Position numbers and translations under genes: made by a program. From Rhodanobacter sp. 7MK24 (lineage in GTDB: Bacteria > Pseudomonadota > Gammaproteobacteria > Xanthomonadales > Rhodanobacteraceae), in assembly GCF_014842995.1 (NCBI RefSeq), contig NZ_JACYXL010000001.1, positions 931,183-995,182 on the forward strand: a stretch of 64,000 bases of DNA. The letters are read 5' to 3'. Shown here piece after piece: positions 39,820-50,827 of this stretch. Each line of letters opens with the position of its first letter. The stretch's first letter is position 1. The notes beneath the pieces are model-generated. The model was given only the letters and a program-made list of their open reading frames with translations. It was not told the origin of the DNA and did no database searches.

Positions 39820-40301
39820 GGCGTGGCGCCGTGCGGCCAGGCGTGCAGCACGTCCAGCGGGAAGCGGGCGCCGGCCAGCCATGCGTCGATGCTCGCCAGC
39901 ACCAGCGGGCTGCGCAGCTGTCCGCCCAACGCGGCGATTTCGGCGCGGTCCAGCCATAGCGCGCGGCGGATGCCCGCGTCCAGCGGACGCGCTGGATCGT
40001 GGCGGTCGGGGCGCGCGGCGAAACTGAAGCGGATCACGCCTTCGCCATGTTCGGTGCTGCGCCACTGGTGCACGCCGATCAGGTGGGTGGGTTTCACCGT
40101 CCAGCCGGTTTCCTCCAATGTCTCGCGCACCGCTGCATCGACCAGTCGCTCGCGGTCTTCAAGGTGGCCGGCAGGCTGGTTGTACGCCAGCCTGCCATTC
40201 ACTTCTTCCTCGACCATCAGGTAGCGCGCGCCATCGCTCACCACGCAGGCCACGGTGACGTGCGGGCGCCAGATGGCGTCGATGGCGGAAGCGGAAGGCA
40301 T
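39816..40301 (-). CDS. nudJ: Nudix hydrolase, NudJ type
   Basis: 161 residues. [10 protein letters not shown] at the start and the Nudix box [14 protein letters not shown] with REtLEEtGW (Gly45 to Trp67, pattern GX5EX7REUXEEXGU) are complete. NudJ of E. coli is a broad phosphatase acting on thiamine pyrophosphates and nucleotides, and sits before mnmA there as well. ATG at 40301; a Met 12 codons earlier (40337) is possible, but would start within 3 bases of the MITE-like element. First gene of nudJ-mnmA-hflD. Confidence 0.9.
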   Translation of the reverse strand: MPSASAIDAIWRPHVTVACVVSDGARYLMVEEEVNGRLAYNQPAGHLEDRERLVDAAVRETLEETGWTVKPTHLIGVHQWRSTEHGEGVIRFSFAARPDRHDPARPLDAGIRRALWLDRAEIAALGGQLRSPLVLASIDAWLAGARFPLDVLHAWPHGATP

Positions 40302-40678
40302 GGCATGCGGGGACTGGAAAAGGCGACATTGTGCCATCAGAGCCTGGCCACGATCTTCAAGCGCCCGCGCCGGGGTCTGTTTGCCCGCAGGCCAAGGAGG
40401 AACGAAGGAGTGGATGTCGGTCCACGACTGAGGGATGGCGCAGGGGTGCGGGCAAACAGACCCGGCCCCGCGGGTTGCCATCGGGTGGCCGCCATGCGGC
40501 AGCGCATGGCTTGCCAGCCACGCAAGCGCTGCGCCATGCACTACCCCTGACGACCATCCGATGGCAACGCAGGGCACTTGAAGATCGTGGACAGGCTCTT
40601 ATATCCCGCTGCGGTCGTCGCGAGGCCGGCAGGTGGCGCGGCGGTATACTCGCAACCGTTCCACGAACACAGTCATCC
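40302..40678. other. nudJ-clpS divergent intergenic region
   Basis: This 377-base region is occupied mostly by the MITE-like inverted-repeat element (40339-40599). Between its right end and clpS lies a -10-like box GGTATACT (40643-40650). No gene is supported, although a plus-strand frame fuses part of it to clpS. Confidence 0.6.
40339..40599. mobile_element. MITE-like element with nested inverted repeats
   Basis: The ends are 28-base inverted repeats with 2 mismatches (left begins AGAGCCTGGCCACGATCTTC, right begins, on the other strand, AGAGCCTGTCCACGATCTTC). Inside are two further perfect inverted repeats: GGGTCTGTTTGCCCGC (40373-40388 with 40448-40463) and GTTGCCATCGG (40474-40484 with 40558-40568). 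It carries no gene. This fits a miniature transposable element or a structured repeat; target duplication is not evident. Confidence 0.6.
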
Positions 40679-41008
40679 ATGGCCCACGAACCCGACAACG
40701 ATCACGAAAGCAGCCACGGCCTGGCGCTCAAGACCGCGAAGCCCGAGGTGGCGCGGCCGCCATTGTTCCAGGTAGTGCTGCTCAACGACGACTTCACACC
40801 GATGGATTTCGTGGTCGAGGTGCTGCGCAGCTTCTTCAGCCTTGACCAGGAGCATGCCGTGCAGGTGATGCTGCACGTGCATACCCGTGGCAAGGGCGTG
40901 TGCGGCGTGTTCACCCGCGAGGTGGCCGAGACCAAGGTCACCCAGGTCAACGAATATTCACGATCCCATCAGCACCCTCTGCTCTGCACCATGGAAAAAC
41001 TCCAGTGA
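40679..41008 (+). CDS. clpS: ClpA adaptor protein ClpS
   Basis: 109 residues (E. coli 106). A flexible polar N-terminus of about 30 residues is followed by the ClpS core FQVVLLNDDFTPMDFVVEVLRSFF, AVQVMLHVHTRGKGVCGVFTREVAETKV. The N-end-rule binding pocket residues (NDD, and the M/H face) are kept. It delivers substrates with destabilising N-terminal residues to ClpAP. ATG 40679 is the family start. clpA follows after 94 bases. The N-end-rule transferase Aat, which creates such substrates, is encoded at 62944. Confidence 0.95.
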   Translation: MAHEPDNDHESSHGLALKTAKPEVARPPLFQVVLLNDDFTPMDFVVEVLRSFFSLDQEHAVQVMLHVHTRGKGVCGVFTREVAETKVTQVNEYSRSHQHPLLCTMEKLQ

Positions 41009-41102
41009 CCGCCTTGGCGGCACTATGGAAATAAGCCAGGCAGGCCCCATTTTGTAGCCATCGCGGCTTTGCCGCCCCGCCATTGCAACGGAGACGGTCC
41101 GG

Positions 41103-43376
<2,274 letters not shown>

Positions 43377-43395
43377 TCGCGGGCTTCAGGCACAC

Positions 43396-43422
43396 AAAAG
43401 GCCGCGCACTGCGCGGCCTTTT
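43396..43422. terminator. bidirectional terminator between clpA and infA
   Basis: AAAAGGCCGCGC-ACT-GCGCGGCCTTTT: a 12-bp stem with A-run on one side and T-run on the other, so it terminates both converging genes, clpA (20 bases upstream) and infA (23 bases). Confidence 0.92.
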
Positions 43423-43444
43423 CGTGCCGATGCCGGCAATCGTC

Positions 43445-43663
43445 TTATTTCATGCGGTAGGTAATCCGCCCCTTGCTCAGGTCGTACGGGGTCATTTCGA
43501 TCTTGACCTTGTCGCCCGTGAGGATGCGGATGTAATGCTTGCGCATGCGGCCGGAGATATGGGCGATAACAACGTGCCCGTTCTCCAGCTGCACACGGAA
43601 CATGGTGTTGGGCAGGGTTTCGAGAACCGTGCCTTCCATTTCGATGACGTCGTCTTTGGCCAT
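43445..43663 (-). CDS. infA: translation initiation factor IF-1
   Basis: 72 residues, the exact length of bacterial IF-1. [45 protein letters not shown] and [13 protein letters not shown] follow the OB-fold RNA-binding core. It binds the A site of the 30S subunit. The start MAKDD matches the family; the frame is open 12 codons earlier. A strong promoter lies 45 bases upstream. The clpA-infA neighbourhood is the same as in E. coli. Confidence 0.97.
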   Translation of the reverse strand: MAKDDVIEMEGTVLETLPNTMFRVQLENGHVVIAHISGRMRKHYIRILTGDKVKIEMTPYDLSKGRITYRMK

Positions 43664-43708
43664 GTGTTCCGGGTCGGAGAGCGGCCATAGCGGCCGCACA
43701 AGCCGGCG

Positions 43709-43736
43709 ATTATGCCACGGCAGGGCGTCCGGTCAA
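43709..43736 (-). promoter_or_regulatory. infA promoter
   Basis: Minus strand TTGACC (43736-43731), 16 bases, CATAAT (43714-43709), about 46 bases upstream of the infA ATG. Near-consensus sigma70 promoter. Confidence 0.75.
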
Positions 43737-43821
43737 AATATTGCCTGGGGGATATCCGATAGCGCGTCAGCGATGGCCCGAATGGCGCCACGGATGGTGT
43801 CGCCAAGAATCGCCGGGTCGG

Positions 43822-44097
43822 TCAGGCGAAATGCTCGTCCAGCTTGCGCCGGATCTCCTGTTCGACCATGCCCTTCAGCGGAGACAGCAGCAGGCTCAGC
43901 TCGGCGCGCACGCGGATCGTATCGCTGCCGACCGCAATCTGGCCGTTCACGCCTGGGCGGGAGAAATGCAAGACGTCGCCCTCCCAGCGGCCCGCAATAT
44001 CGAACTTCTCATGCATGCGCGCGGCGACCTTGTCGACCACAGCCCGCGCTTCCGGCAGCGGCAGGTTGTGGGGGCGCTGGATGTCGATGCTGGGCAT
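43822..44097 (-). CDS. polyhydroxyalkanoic acid system family protein
   Basis: 91 residues with the pattern of the TIGR02610-type PHA granule/system family: PSIDIQRPHNLPLPEARAVVDKVAARMHEKF, then WEGDVLHFSRPGVNGQIAVGSDTIRVRAELSLLLSPLKGMVEQEIRRKLDEHF. Function unknown despite the name; no phaC or phasin gene is near. Soluble, small alpha/beta. ATG 44097 is the family start. Between infA and the FHA-domain gene. Confidence 0.8.
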   Translation of the reverse strand: MPSIDIQRPHNLPLPEARAVVDKVAARMHEKFDIAGRWEGDVLHFSRPGVNGQIAVGSDTIRVRAELSLLLSPLKGMVEQEIRRKLDEHFA

Positions 44098-44217
44098 GCG
44101 TGGGCTCCAAAGGCGGGCAGGCATCATAAGCCATGCCATGCATCGGGCATGTTGAAACGTGAGCAAGCACTCAGGAACCGCATGCTAGAGTGCTGCGATC
44201 CACGGATTAGTACGGCA

Positions 44218-44985
44218 ATGCGCATCGAGTTTCTCCATTCCGCCCGCGAGGATTTTCCGTGGACGGCACCCCAATTGCGGATAGGCAGTGCGGCGGACAA
44301 CGACCTGGTCTTGTCGGCCGGGCAGGCTGCGCCGCGGCATCTGCGCATCGAGCAGGACCAGCGTGGCTGGGTGCTTGCGGTACTGCCCTCGGCAACACGT
44401 GTCTACGTGAACGCGCGGCCGGTGCGTGAGCGCGCCTTGTTGCGTCCCGGCGACATGCTGAGCGTGGGCGATTGCCGCATGCTGCTGCGCGACGATGTTG
44501 CGCCAGAGCAGCGTGAAACCGTGATGGCGCCGCTGCAGGCGCACTGCACCGCAGCGTTGCGTGCGTTGGCCGGCGCCTTGTCGGGACGCGTGTTTTCCAT
44601 CGGCGATGGCCTCGAGCTCGGGCCTTATGGCCGCTGCCCGCTGGAACTGCCGCAGGGTGAGACAGCCAGCCTCAAGTTGAACTGGCAGGATGATCACCTG
44701 GTACTTGAAGTAGTGCAGGCCTCGGCGACTTATCCGCTGCGCGTGAACGGTGCGACGGTGCAACGCCTGGCCTTGCGGCCAGGCGACCAGATCAGCCTGG
44801 GGCCCCATCGCTTCGTGCTCGATGCGCCGGGGATGGAGGCGGAACCCGAGGTCACGCCGTCCGAGCCGGTGACATCGGCGCTACCCGAAGACGTCGCCGG
44901 CCCGCGGGGGGAGGTCTGGTGGCTGATCGTCACGGCCGCCGTACTGGCGCTGGGTATCGCGCTGGTGTTGTGGATGCGTTTCTGA
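44218..44985 (+). CDS. membrane-anchored protein with two FHA-like modules
   Basis: 255 residues. The first FHA-like module (about 18-90) has LRIGSAADNDLVL, PRHLRIEQ and DMLSVGDCRMLL; the second (about 125-205) has FSIGDGLELGPYGRCPLEL, YPLRVNGATVQRLALRPGDQISLGPHRFVLDAP. A glutamate/proline-rich linker and one C-terminal membrane helix WWLIVTAAVLALGIALVLWMRF close it. FHA modules bind phosphothreonine; in type III secretion, YscD-like proteins have such an arrangement but no secretion genes are here. Partner unknown. The first module is weaker than usual at the S/N positions. Confidence 0.75.
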   Translation: MRIEFLHSAREDFPWTAPQLRIGSAADNDLVLSAGQAAPRHLRIEQDQRGWVLAVLPSATRVYVNARPVRERALLRPGDMLSVGDCRMLLRDDVAPEQRETVMAPLQAHCTAALRALAGALSGRVFSIGDGLELGPYGRCPLELPQGETASLKLNWQDDHLVLEVVQASATYPLRVNGATVQRLALRPGDQISLGPHRFVLDAPGMEAEPEVTPSEPVTSALPEDVAGPRGEVWWLIVTAAVLALGIALVLWMRF

Positions 44986-45121
44986 AACTTGCGATTGGCC
45001 AGGGCCGTGAGGATCAGCCAAGGGGCCGTCCCAGCCTCGAGTGCTGCATGTCTTGCGATCGTTTCTGATTGCGAGATTTTGAGCGGCCACGCTTGACCGT
45101 ACTTCTTGACTAAAGATCTCA

Positions 45122-45152
45122 TTGACGGCTCCATGCTGCGCCGCGCCATAAT
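45122..45152 (+). promoter_or_regulatory. candidate serC promoter
   Basis: TTGACG (45122-45127), 19 bases, CATAAT (45147-45152), 30 bases before the serC GTG. The spacing is long, so this is a moderate candidate. Confidence 0.45.
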
Positions 45153-45181
45153 GCGACGAACGCAATCACGTGGAGCAATCG

Positions 45182-46267
45182 GTGAGCCAGGTGTGGAATT
45201 TCAGTGCGGGTCCGGCGGCACTGCCGCGCGAAGTGCTTGAGCGTGCGCAGCGCGAACTGCTGGACTGGAACGGCAGCGGCATGTCGGTGATGGAGCAGTC
45301 GCATCGCGGCAAGCGTTTCATCGCGATGGCGGCGCAGGCGGAAGCCGACCTGCGCGAACTGGCCGCGATCCCGGACGACTACGCCGTGCTGTTCCTGCAA
45401 GGCGGCGCGACCCAGCATTTCGCGCAGATCCCGATGAACCTGGCAGGCGAGGGCGACAGCGCCGACTACATCGTCAACGGCCACTGGGGCGAGAAGGCTG
45501 CGAACGAAGCTGCGTCCTACGTACGCGTGAACGTGGCTGCCAGCAGCAAGGGCGAGGGCTACCGCAGCCTGCCGCCGCGCATGGAGTGGAAACTCGATCC
45601 GCGCGCCGCCTACGTGCACTACACGCCGAACGAAACCATCCACGGCGTGGAATTCCACGAGGTGCCTAGCACCGGCGACGTGCCGCTGGTGGCGGACATG
45701 TCCTCCGACATTCTCTCCGCGCCGCTGGACGTGCGCCGCTTCGGCCTGGTCTACGCCGGTGCGCAGAAGAACATCGGTCCCTCCGGTCTGGTGCTGATGA
45801 TCGTGCGCCGCGACTTGCTGGCGCGCACGACGCGGCCGATGGCGAAGATCTTCCGCTATGCGGAGCATGCGGCGAACGATTCCATGCTCAACACGCCGAA
45901 TACCTGGGGCTGGTATCTCGCGGGTCTGACCTTTCAGTGGCTGAAGGAACAGGGCGGGCTCGCCGCGATGGGGAAGCGCAATCGCATCAAGGCCGAACGC
46001 CTGTATGCCGCTATAGACGGCTCGAGCGGCTACTACCGCAACGCGATCGATCCCGCTGCCCGCTCGCGCATGAATGTGCCGTTCACCCTGCATGACGGCG
46101 CGCTCGATGCCCTGTTCCTAGCCGAGTCCGAGGCGGCCGGCCTGTTCGCGCTGAAGGGGCACAAGGCGCTGGGCGGCATGCGCGCCTCGCTCTACAACGC
46201 GGTGCCGACGGAGGCGGTGGATGCGCTGACTGCATTCATGCGCGACTTCGCGGCGCGACACGGTTGA
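45182..46267 (+). CDS. serC: phosphoserine aminotransferase
   Basis: 361 residues (E. coli 362). VWNFSAGPAALPREVL at the start, YAGAQKNIGPSG with PLP lysine Lys196, and HIHTDMSS-type region VADMSSDILSAPLD are present. It makes phosphoserine and also the 4-phosphohydroxythreonine used for pyridoxal phosphate. GTG 45182 is preceded by GGAG at proper distance; a GTG at 45170 would add four residues and is less likely. Order serC-pheA-aroA continues the aromatic/serine cluster known in gamma-proteobacteria. Confidence 0.94.
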   Translation: MSQVWNFSAGPAALPREVLERAQRELLDWNGSGMSVMEQSHRGKRFIAMAAQAEADLRELAAIPDDYAVLFLQGGATQHFAQIPMNLAGEGDSADYIVNGHWGEKAANEAASYVRVNVAASSKGEGYRSLPPRMEWKLDPRAAYVHYTPNETIHGVEFHEVPSTGDVPLVADMSSDILSAPLDVRRFGLVYAGAQKNIGPSGLVLMIVRRDLLARTTRPMAKIFRYAEHAANDSMLNTPNTWGWYLAGLTFQWLKEQGGLAAMGKRNRIKAERLYAAIDGSSGYYRNAIDPAARSRMNVPFTLHDGALDALFLAESEAAGLFALKGHKALGGMRASLYNAVPTEAVDALTAFMRDFAARHG

Positions 46268-46328
46268 GCCTTTCAGGCATCATGCATTTGGCCTTCCATC
46301 CGTCCAGACATCCATCCAGCTATCCATC

Positions 46329-47417
46329 ATGACCGAAAGCAAGACCTCGCTGACCGACGTGCGCGAGCGCATCGACAGCATCGACAGACAGATCCAGGAG
46401 TTGATCTCCGAGCGCGCCAACTGGGCGCAGGAAGTGGCGCGGGTGAAAGGCGAAGGCCTTTCCGCCATCGACTATTACCGGCCCGAGCGCGAGGCGCACG
46501 TGCTGCGCATGGTGGTGGACCGCAACAAGGGGCCGCTGTCGGATGCGGAGATGGTGCGGCTGTTCCGCGAGATCATGTCCTCCTGCCTCGCGCAGGAAGA
46601 CCCCCTGAAGATCGGTTACCTCGGTCCCGAGGGCACCTTCAGCGAGCAGGCGGTGCGCAAGCACTTCGGCCATGCCGCCTACGGATTGCCGCTGGGCAGC
46701 ATCGAGGAAGTGTTCCAGGAGGTCGCAGCCGGGCATGCGGACTTCGGGGTGGTGCCGGTGGAAAACTCGGGGCAGGGCATGATCCAGGTGACGCTGGACA
46801 TGTTCCTCACTTCCGACGCGCGCATCTGCGGCGAAGTGGAGCTGCGCGTGCACCAGTGCCTGCATTCGATGGCGGCCGGTCTGGAATCCATCAAGCGCGT
46901 CTATGCGCATGCGCAGTCGCTGCAGCAGTGCAAGACCTGGTTGCGCATGAACCTGCCGCACGTGACCTGCGAGGCGGTGAGCAGCAATGCCGAGGCCGCG
47001 CGGTTGGCGCGCCATGCCGATGACGCCGGTGCCATCGCCGGCGAGACGGCCGGCAAGGTGTATGGCCTCAAGACGCTGGCCACCGGTATCGAGGATCGGG
47101 CGGACAACACCACGCGCTTTCTCGTCATCGGCCGTTCGCTGTTCCCACCGTCGGGCAACGACCGTACTTCGCTGCTGATCACGGTGAACGACCAGCCGGG
47201 CGCGCTGTACCACGTACTTAGCCCGTTCGCCGCACACGGGGTAAGCCTCAATCGCATCGAGTCGCGCCCCGCGCATTCGGGCAAATGGCAGTACGCCTTC
47301 TTCATCGACGTCTCCGGCCACATCCAGGACGAAGCCTTGCAGGCAGCAGTGAAAGAGATCGAACAGTCGGTGGCGCAATTGCGCGTGCTGGGTTCCTATC
47401 CGGTGGCGTTGCCATGA
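46329..47417 (+). CDS. pheA: bifunctional chorismate mutase/prephenate dehydratase (P-protein)
   Basis: 362 residues. The AroQ chorismate mutase domain is N-terminal (1-90, RIDSIDRQIQELISERANWAQEVARVKG). The prephenate dehydratase domain follows with GYLGPEGTFSEQAV (about 98) and DFGVVPVENSGQG, then an ACT regulatory domain with NDQPGALYHVLSPFAAHGVSLNRIESRP, the phenylalanine-binding ESRP site. It makes phenylpyruvate. A leader attenuator typical of enterobacteria is not seen. The stop overlaps aroA (ATGA). Confidence 0.94.
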   Translation: MTESKTSLTDVRERIDSIDRQIQELISERANWAQEVARVKGEGLSAIDYYRPEREAHVLRMVVDRNKGPLSDAEMVRLFREIMSSCLAQEDPLKIGYLGPEGTFSEQAVRKHFGHAAYGLPLGSIEEVFQEVAAGHADFGVVPVENSGQGMIQVTLDMFLTSDARICGEVELRVHQCLHSMAAGLESIKRVYAHAQSLQQCKTWLRMNLPHVTCEAVSSNAEAARLARHADDAGAIAGETAGKVYGLKTLATGIEDRADNTTRFLVIGRSLFPPSGNDRTSLLITVNDQPGALYHVLSPFAAHGVSLNRIESRPAHSGKWQYAFFIDVSGHIQDEALQAAVKEIEQSVAQLRVLGSYPVALP

Positions 47418-48724
47418 GCGGGAAGATGGATTGGTGCAGTGGCCGCGCAGGTCCACTGCGCGGCAGCGTGGGCGTGCCGGGCGACAAGTCGGTTTCGCAC
47501 CGCGCGCTGATGTTCGGTGCGCTGGCCGAAGGCCGATCGCGCATCCGCGGCTTCCTCGAGGGTGAGGACACCCGTGCCACCGCCGCCGTGCTGCAGCAGC
47601 TCGGTGTGCGCATCGAGACGCCGGCCGAGGGCGAGCGCGTGGTGCATGGTGTGGGGCTGCATGGCCTGCGTGCCAGCGCGGACCCGCTGGACTGCGGCAA
47701 CGCCGGCACCGGCATGCGGCTGCTCGCCGGCCTGCTGGCCGGGCAAGCCTTCGACAGCACCCTGATCGGCGATGCCTCGCTGTCGAAACGTCCCATGCGT
47801 CGCGTCACCAACCCGCTGGCCGCGATGGGCGCACGTATCGATACACAGGACGGCCTGCCGCCGCTGCACGTGCGCGGCGGCCAGCGCCTGCAGGGCATCC
47901 GCTACGAGTTGCCGGTGGCCAGCGCGCAGGTGAAGTCCGCGCTGCTGCTGGCCGGCCTGTACGCCGAAGGCGAGACCGAAGTCATCGAGCCCCATCCCAC
48001 GCGCGACTATACCGAGCGCATGTTGGCCGCGTTCGGCTGGCCGATCGCGTTCGAACCCGGTCAGGCCAAGCTGTCCGGTGGCCACGCGCTCCGCGCCACG
48101 GACGTGGACGTGCCGGCGGATTTCTCCTCTGCCGCGTTCTTCCTGGTCGCTGCCAGCATCGTGCCCGGTTCCGAGCTGAAGCTGCCTGCCATGGGGCTCA
48201 ACCCGCGCCGTACCGGCCTGCTGGAAGCATTGCGCCTGATGGGTGCGGACATCCGCATCGAAAATCCGCGCGAAAGCGGCGGCGAGCCGATTGGCGATCT
48301 GGTGGTGCGTCACGCGCCGTTGCACGGCGTCGAACTGCCCGAAGCACTGGTGCCGGACATGATCGACGAATTCCCGGCGCTGTTCGTCGCGGCGGCGATG
48401 GCCGCAGGCCGCACCGTCATCCGTGGCGCCGCCGAATTGCGCGTCAAGGAATCCGACCGCCTCGCCGCGATGGCGACAGGCCTGCGCGCCCTGGGCATTA
48501 CGGTGGACGAGACGCCCGATGGCGCGACCATTCACGGCGGTACGCTTGCCGGCGGTACGGTCGAGAGCCTCACCGATCACCGTATCGCGATGAGCTTCGC
48601 GGTGGCCGGGCTGGTGGCGCAGGCGCCGGTGCGCATCAATGACTGCCGTCATGTGGCCACTTCGTTCCCGGGCTTCATGGACCTGGCCAACAGCTGCGGC
48701 TTCGCACTGGAAGTCGCGGACTGA
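47414..48724 (+). CDS. aroA: 3-phosphoshikimate 1-carboxyvinyltransferase (EPSP synthase), class II-like
   Basis: 436 residues. VPGDKSVSHRALMFG, LDCGNAGTGMRLLAG, GDASLSKRPMRRVTNPLAAMGARI, SAQVKSALLLAGL, DEFPALFVAAAMA and ELRVKESDRLAAMA are the conserved segments. The pattern is nearer to the class II enzymes of the CP4 type than to the E. coli class I type. In the GNAGTG loop the residue after Ala is Gly, as in sensitive enzymes, not Ala. It joins PEP to shikimate 3-phosphate in aromatic synthesis. ATG overlaps the pheA stop (ATGA). Confidence 0.93.
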   Translation: MSGKMDWCSGRAGPLRGSVGVPGDKSVSHRALMFGALAEGRSRIRGFLEGEDTRATAAVLQQLGVRIETPAEGERVVHGVGLHGLRASADPLDCGNAGTGMRLLAGLLAGQAFDSTLIGDASLSKRPMRRVTNPLAAMGARIDTQDGLPPLHVRGGQRLQGIRYELPVASAQVKSALLLAGLYAEGETEVIEPHPTRDYTERMLAAFGWPIAFEPGQAKLSGGHALRATDVDVPADFSSAAFFLVAASIVPGSELKLPAMGLNPRRTGLLEALRLMGADIRIENPRESGGEPIGDLVVRHAPLHGVELPEALVPDMIDEFPALFVAAAMAAGRTVIRGAAELRVKESDRLAAMATGLRALGITVDETPDGATIHGGTLAGGTVESLTDHRIAMSFAVAGLVAQAPVRINDCRHVATSFPGFMDLANSCGFALEVAD

Positions 48725-48987
48725 CAGTGGGGCGAAGAGTGTGGGGTGCCGTGCTCTGGCCGAACCCTCGCCCGCTTGCCGGCACCCTCCCTCGGTGAGA
48801 GAGGGATTCCCTCATGCAACGCTTGGCGCCTCTCCCGACAAGGGAGGGGTTTCACCACGCGGTGCTTTGCCCCGCTCCATGCAGGAGAGGGAGCCGGATG
48901 TGGGCTCGACTTTGCGACATCCGTGCATCCTCCGGCTGGCAACGGCACTTCGGTTAAAGTCGCGGCCAACCTGATCGCGAGTCCACC

Positions 48988-49761
48988 ATGTCCGTCGTCC
49001 CGCCCTTCATCGTCGCCATCCCCGCCCGCTACGGTTCCACTCGTCTGCCGGCCAAACCGCTGCGCGAAATCGCCGGCGTGCCGATGGTGGTGCGCGTGGC
49101 GCAGCGGGCCTTGCAGGCGGGAGCGGCGGACGTGGTGGTGGCGACGGACGATGCTCGCATCGTCGATGCGCTGGCAGGGCAGGTTGTGAAGGTGTGCATG
49201 ACGCGCGTCGACCACGCTTCCGGCAGCGACCGCCTCGCCGAGTGCGCCGCGCTGTGCGGCTGGGCCGATGACGCCATCGTGGTGAACCTGCAAGGCGACG
49301 AGCCGTTTGCACCGGCTGCGGGCATCCGCGAAGTCGCGCGTGCGCTGGCCGAGGACGAGGCGCCGATGGCCACGTTGGCGACGCCGCTCACCGACGCCCA
49401 TGAATTGTTCGATCCCAACGTGGTGAAGCTGGTGCATGGCGCGAATGGCCGCGCCCTGTATTTCAGCCGCGCACCATTGCCGTGGGCGCGCGATGCCTTC
49501 GCCGGGAGCCGCGAGGTGGTGCCGCCGGGCGTGCCGTTCCTGCGCCATATCGGCATCTATGCATACCGCGCCGGTTTCCTGGCACAGTACGCGCGGCTGG
49601 CGCGCACGCCGCTGGAACAGGCCGAGTCGCTGGAACAATTGCGCGTGCTGGAACACGGCCACGCCATCGCGGTACGCCTCACGCCCGAACCGTTCCCACC
49701 CGGCATCGACACCGAAGCCGATCTCGCGCGTGCCGAGCAATGGCTGAAGACGCAAGGGTGA
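48988..49761 (+). CDS. kdsB: CMP-KDO synthetase
   Basis: 257 residues. [26 protein letters not shown] is the nucleotide-binding start, followed by [28 protein letters not shown] and [13 protein letters not shown]. It activates 3-deoxy-D-manno-octulosonate for lipopolysaccharide core synthesis in the cytoplasm. The 263 bases before it carry CTCCC/GGGAG hairpins but no gene. The stop overlaps the next start (GTGA). Confidence 0.95.
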   Translation: MSVVPPFIVAIPARYGSTRLPAKPLREIAGVPMVVRVAQRALQAGAADVVVATDDARIVDALAGQVVKVCMTRVDHASGSDRLAECAALCGWADDAIVVNLQGDEPFAPAAGIREVARALAEDEAPMATLATPLTDAHELFDPNVVKLVHGANGRALYFSRAPLPWARDAFAGSREVVPPGVPFLRHIGIYAYRAGFLAQYARLARTPLEQAESLEQLRVLEHGHAIAVRLTPEPFPPGIDTEADLARAEQWLKTQG

Positions 49762-50234
49762 GCGAGCGGCGCGTACTGTTCGTCTGCCTGGGCAACATCT
49801 GCCGTTCGCCCTTGGTGGAAGTCGTGGCGCGCAAGCGCCTGGCCGAGGCCGGCCTGGATGTGGTCGTGGCCTCCTGCGGCACCAGCGGCTGGCATGCGGG
49901 CGAGGGCGCCGACCCGCGCATGGTCGCGGCGGCGCGCGCTGCGGGCCATGACCTGTCGAGACACCGCGCGCGCCAGCTGCGCGCGCCCGACTTCACGGAC
50001 TACGACTTCTTGCTGGCGATGGATCGCGACAACCTGCGCGGCCTGCACAAGCTTGCCGCCACGCCGGAACAGATGGAGCGGGCCGCGTTGTTCCTGGAGT
50101 GGACGGGCGTGGCGTCCCCGCTGGAATTTCCCGACCCGTGGTATGGCGATGCGGCCGGTTTCACGGCGGCAGTGAATCCGGCCGAACGCGGCATCGCCGG
50201 CTTGATCGAACGCCTGCGCGGTACTCTGCGCTGA
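49758..50234 (+). CDS. low molecular weight protein-tyrosine phosphatase
   Basis: 158 residues. The P-loop CLGNICRS (Cys10 to Ser17, CX5R) starts right after the N-terminus, and the general-acid loop is DPWYGD near residue 132. Family members dephosphorylate tyrosine kinases of capsule or exopolysaccharide export, or act in stress. GTG start 49758 overlaps the kdsB stop (GTGA), so the two are coupled; ATG 49740-type starts upstream would add a few residues. The cognate kinase is not in the window. Confidence 0.92.
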   Translation: MSERRVLFVCLGNICRSPLVEVVARKRLAEAGLDVVVASCGTSGWHAGEGADPRMVAAARAAGHDLSRHRARQLRAPDFTDYDFLLAMDRDNLRGLHKLAATPEQMERAALFLEWTGVASPLEFPDPWYGDAAGFTAAVNPAERGIAGLIERLRGTLR

Positions 50235-50593
50235 ATCTCCTGAAATCCTGCCGGTCGGATTTCTGCCGGCATCCCGGTGCAAGCCAAAGTCCACAGCGAT
50301 CATGCTTGTTCAAGCACCATGGTCACTGGCTGACCAGCTTCGCTGTTGTGAGCCTCCTCTGGCCTGCACCGGAATGACCGGTGAAGACTGGAGCGAGTAA
50401 ACGCAGGGTGCGGTCTCCAGTGCCCAGATACGTTGTGGCGTAACCGTACGTCTATCGCGTAAACGCGAGCTGTTCCCAAATCCTCAAGACGATCTGCGCG
50501 TACTACTCCTACAAGAAGGAGCAGCAGGACCGAGGATGCGGAACTGGCTACAAGGCCACCAGGTTTCGGCCTGCATCGGAATGGCCGACAAGA
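50235..50593. other. gene-free stretch with REP copy D
   Basis: 359 bases between the phosphatase gene and the 52-residue membrane protein. It contains the REP-like copy D at 50269-50381 and a half copy near 50566-50592 (TTCGGCCTGCATCGGAATGG). Nothing else is supported. Confidence 0.6.
50269..50381. repeat. REP/BIME-like inverted repeat pair, copy D
   Basis: GGCATCCCGGTGCAAGCC on the left faces CTGGCCTGCACCGGAATGAC on the right. The centre, CTGACCAGCTTCGCTGTTGT, resembles that of copy A (ATGACCGGCTTCGCTGTCGT), so A and D form a subgroup distinct from B and C. Confidence 0.7.
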
Positions 50594-50752
50594 TCAACGC
50601 CGCTGTCGCAGCTTCACGATAAATATGACGAACAGGATCAGCCCAAGCAGCAAACCGATGCCTGCTCCCCACAACGCTCCCCGATCGCCCCACAGCCAAT
50701 CGCCGATCAGCACGCCGAGCACGAACAGGATGGGGATCGGCAGGCAACCCAT
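50594..50752 (-). CDS. 52-residue membrane protein, two helices
   Basis: Reads from ATG 50752, after ACGGAGA as ribosome binding site, to TGA at 50596-50594. The protein is MGCLPIPILFVLGVLIGDWL, then WGDRGALWGAG, then GIGLLLGLILFVIFIVKLRQ and RR. It has two hydrophobic helices separated by a Trp/Gly-rich turn and a basic C-terminus, typical of small inner-membrane proteins; I do not know the family's role. The gene is divergent from uvrC with 75 bases between the starts. It is short enough to be missed by default gene calling. Confidence 0.72.
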   Translation of the reverse strand: MGCLPIPILFVLGVLIGDWLWGDRGALWGAGIGLLLGLILFVIFIVKLRQRR

Positions 50753-50827
50753 GAAGGTCTCCGTCAGGCCCTCGACAGGAGTGCCATGATACCGGCCGCG
50801 CGCAACCGAACCGGCTAGAATTTACAC

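Noticed and set aside
40331-40678. N-terminal extension of the clpS frame
   Set aside because: It would be encoded by the MITE-like inverted repeat; ClpS starts at the ATG 40679.
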